Notes under the pieces: model-generated
Seen by the model: only the letters and a program-made list of their open reading frames with translations
Databases searched by the model: none
Told to the model about the DNA's origin: nothing
Translations under genes and position numbers: made by a program
Source of the DNA: JADHUC01 sp964617665
GTDB taxonomy: Bacteria > Planctomycetota > Planctomycetia > Pirellulales > Pirellulaceae
Direction: 5' to 3'
DNA length: 7,558 nt
Assembly (NCBI GenBank): GCA_964617665.1
Contig: CAZUAH010000644.1
Location: forward strand, 1 to 7,558
In this document: piece after piece, positions 7,156-7,558 of the stretch
How positions within the stretch are numbered: position 1 is the stretch's first letter
Layout: each line of letters starts with the position of its first letter

Positions 7156-7267
7156 TTTTGCTGGAACAACTGCGCTGCAACTTCATTGATGAATTTGAGC
7201 ACAGGCACAGGAGCACGGGCGCTCGCTTGAGCGTCAGGAGTTGGTTACCTGATCCGCTGTGAGGCTC
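7156..7267 (-). other. Longest intergenic gap, between permease and sulfatase
   Basis: This 112-nt gap is the widest between neighbouring genes here. It holds a small inverted repeat (7182-7193) and two 5-bp hairpins (7220-7233 and 7259-7271), neither followed by a T-run. No convincing -35/-10 pair or strong Shine-Dalgarno was found before the sulfatase ATG. It may be a boundary between transporter and enzyme transcription units, but read-through is equally possible. Confidence 0.4.
7182..7193. promoter_or_regulatory. Short inverted repeat, possible operator upstream of the iduronate-2-sulfatase-like gene
   Basis: The plus strand reads TTCAT-TG-ATGAA, a perfect 5-bp inverted repeat with a 2-bp centre, 26 nt before the sulfatase ATG. 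Size and place would suit a repressor half-site pair. A repeat this short can arise by chance, and no second copy was seen in the other gaps. Confidence 0.2.
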
Positions 7268-7558
7268 TCACGTTCTCATGCGGGCGATCGCCATTGCGAT
7301 CAGGATGATTGCGCCCTTGCTGACCAGCTGGTGTTCGTAGTTCACATTCAACATGTTCTGTCCATTGAGTAGTACCGCAACGAAGAATGTCCCCAGGACG
7401 GTCCCTGTCAGCCTTCCCTGTCCGCCCTTCAAACTGGTTCCACCAAGGATGACAGCGGTCAAGGCGTCAAGTTCATAGCCCTGTCCCGCGGTGGAACTCC
7501 CCCCGTACGTTTGAGCAGCCAAGAGGAAGCCGGCGACTCCGGACAGAAGCCCCATGAT
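7268..7558 (-). CDS. Sugar ABC transporter permease, RbsC family, C-terminal fragment
   Basis: Ninety-six C-terminal residues are visible; the gene enters from the high-coordinate edge, so its true start lies outside and the ATG at 7555 is internal. The protein is an inner-membrane permease of the ribose/xylose/galactoside class of ABC importers (RbsC-like), which pass monosaccharides from a periplasmic binding protein into the cytoplasm. The family signature is clear: TAGQGYELDALTAVILGGTS, then GGQGRLTGTVLGT, aligning closely with the E. coli RbsC C-terminus. Hydrophobic stretches fit the last two or three membrane helices (the GLLSGVAGFLLAA start, the GTVLGTFFVAVLL region, and the final GAIILIAMAIA). 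The stop TGA is at 7270-7268. It is 112 nt upstream of the sulfatase on the same strand. The ATPase and binding-protein genes would be expected further upstream, out of view. The transported sugar cannot be told from this fragment. Confidence 0.93.
   Translation of the reverse strand: MMGLLSGVAGFLLAAQTYGGSSTAGQGYELDALTAVILGGTSLKGGQGRLTGTVLGTFFVAVLLNGQNMLNVNYEHQLVSKGAIILIAMAIARMRT

Noticed and set aside
7220..7233. Hairpin CGCTC-GCTT-GAGCG as a transcription terminator after the permease
   Set aside because: The stem is only 5 bp and no T-run follows on the transcribed strand.
7259..7271. Hairpin GTGAG-GCT-CTCAC overlapping the permease stop codon
   Set aside because: The stem is 5 bp, the loop is 3 nt and no T-run follows. 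It is more likely chance than a terminator.

Overview
All six genes lie on the minus strand and read from the high-coordinate end to the low-coordinate end: the C-terminus of a ribose-type sugar ABC permease, an iduronate-2-sulfatase-like sulfatase, a large glycoside hydrolase family 2 (GH2) enzyme, a KDPG/KDPGal-type aldolase, an arylsulfatase-type sulfatase, and the N-terminus of a third sulfatase that runs out of the window. Gaps are short (112, 41, 45, 71 and 54 nt). Three internal genes have strong AGGAG ribosome binding sites 6-7 nt from their ATG. No RNA gene, CRISPR array, transposon or convincing terminator was seen. Coding density is high and no gene-free stretch exceeds about 115 nt.

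The organism is probably a Planctomycetota bacterium, or a relative in the PVC group (Lentisphaerota, Verrucomicrobiota, Kiritimatiellota). Those groups are known for many secreted Cys-type sulfatases clustered with glycosidases. The moderate-to-high GC and an EF-hand loop on a sulfatase also fit. This is inference from gene content, since no phylogenetic marker is present.

Working model: the sulfatases and the GH2 enzyme carry export signals and would act in the periplasm or outside the cell. They would remove sulfate esters and cleave beta-linked galactose or glucuronic acid units from a sulfated polysaccharide. A monosaccharide ABC transporter of the RbsC family would import released sugar. 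The cytoplasmic aldolase would split the 2-keto-3-deoxy-6-phospho sugar acid made from a uronic acid or a galactose/anhydrogalactose unit into pyruvate and glyceraldehyde-3-phosphate. Both complete sulfatases keep the Cys-x-Pro-Ser-Arg formylglycine site, so they need a formylglycine-generating enzyme encoded elsewhere. The substrate cannot be settled from the window; glycosaminoglycan-, ulvan- or carrageenan-like glycans are all compatible.

The cluster is built from known families, and nothing here demands a wholly new system. The points most worth a second look are the Thr-to-Leu change in the aldolase active-site loop, the single canonical EF-hand loop at the end of one sulfatase, the long C-terminal extension of the GH2 enzyme, and a possible intergenic repeat before the second sulfatase.
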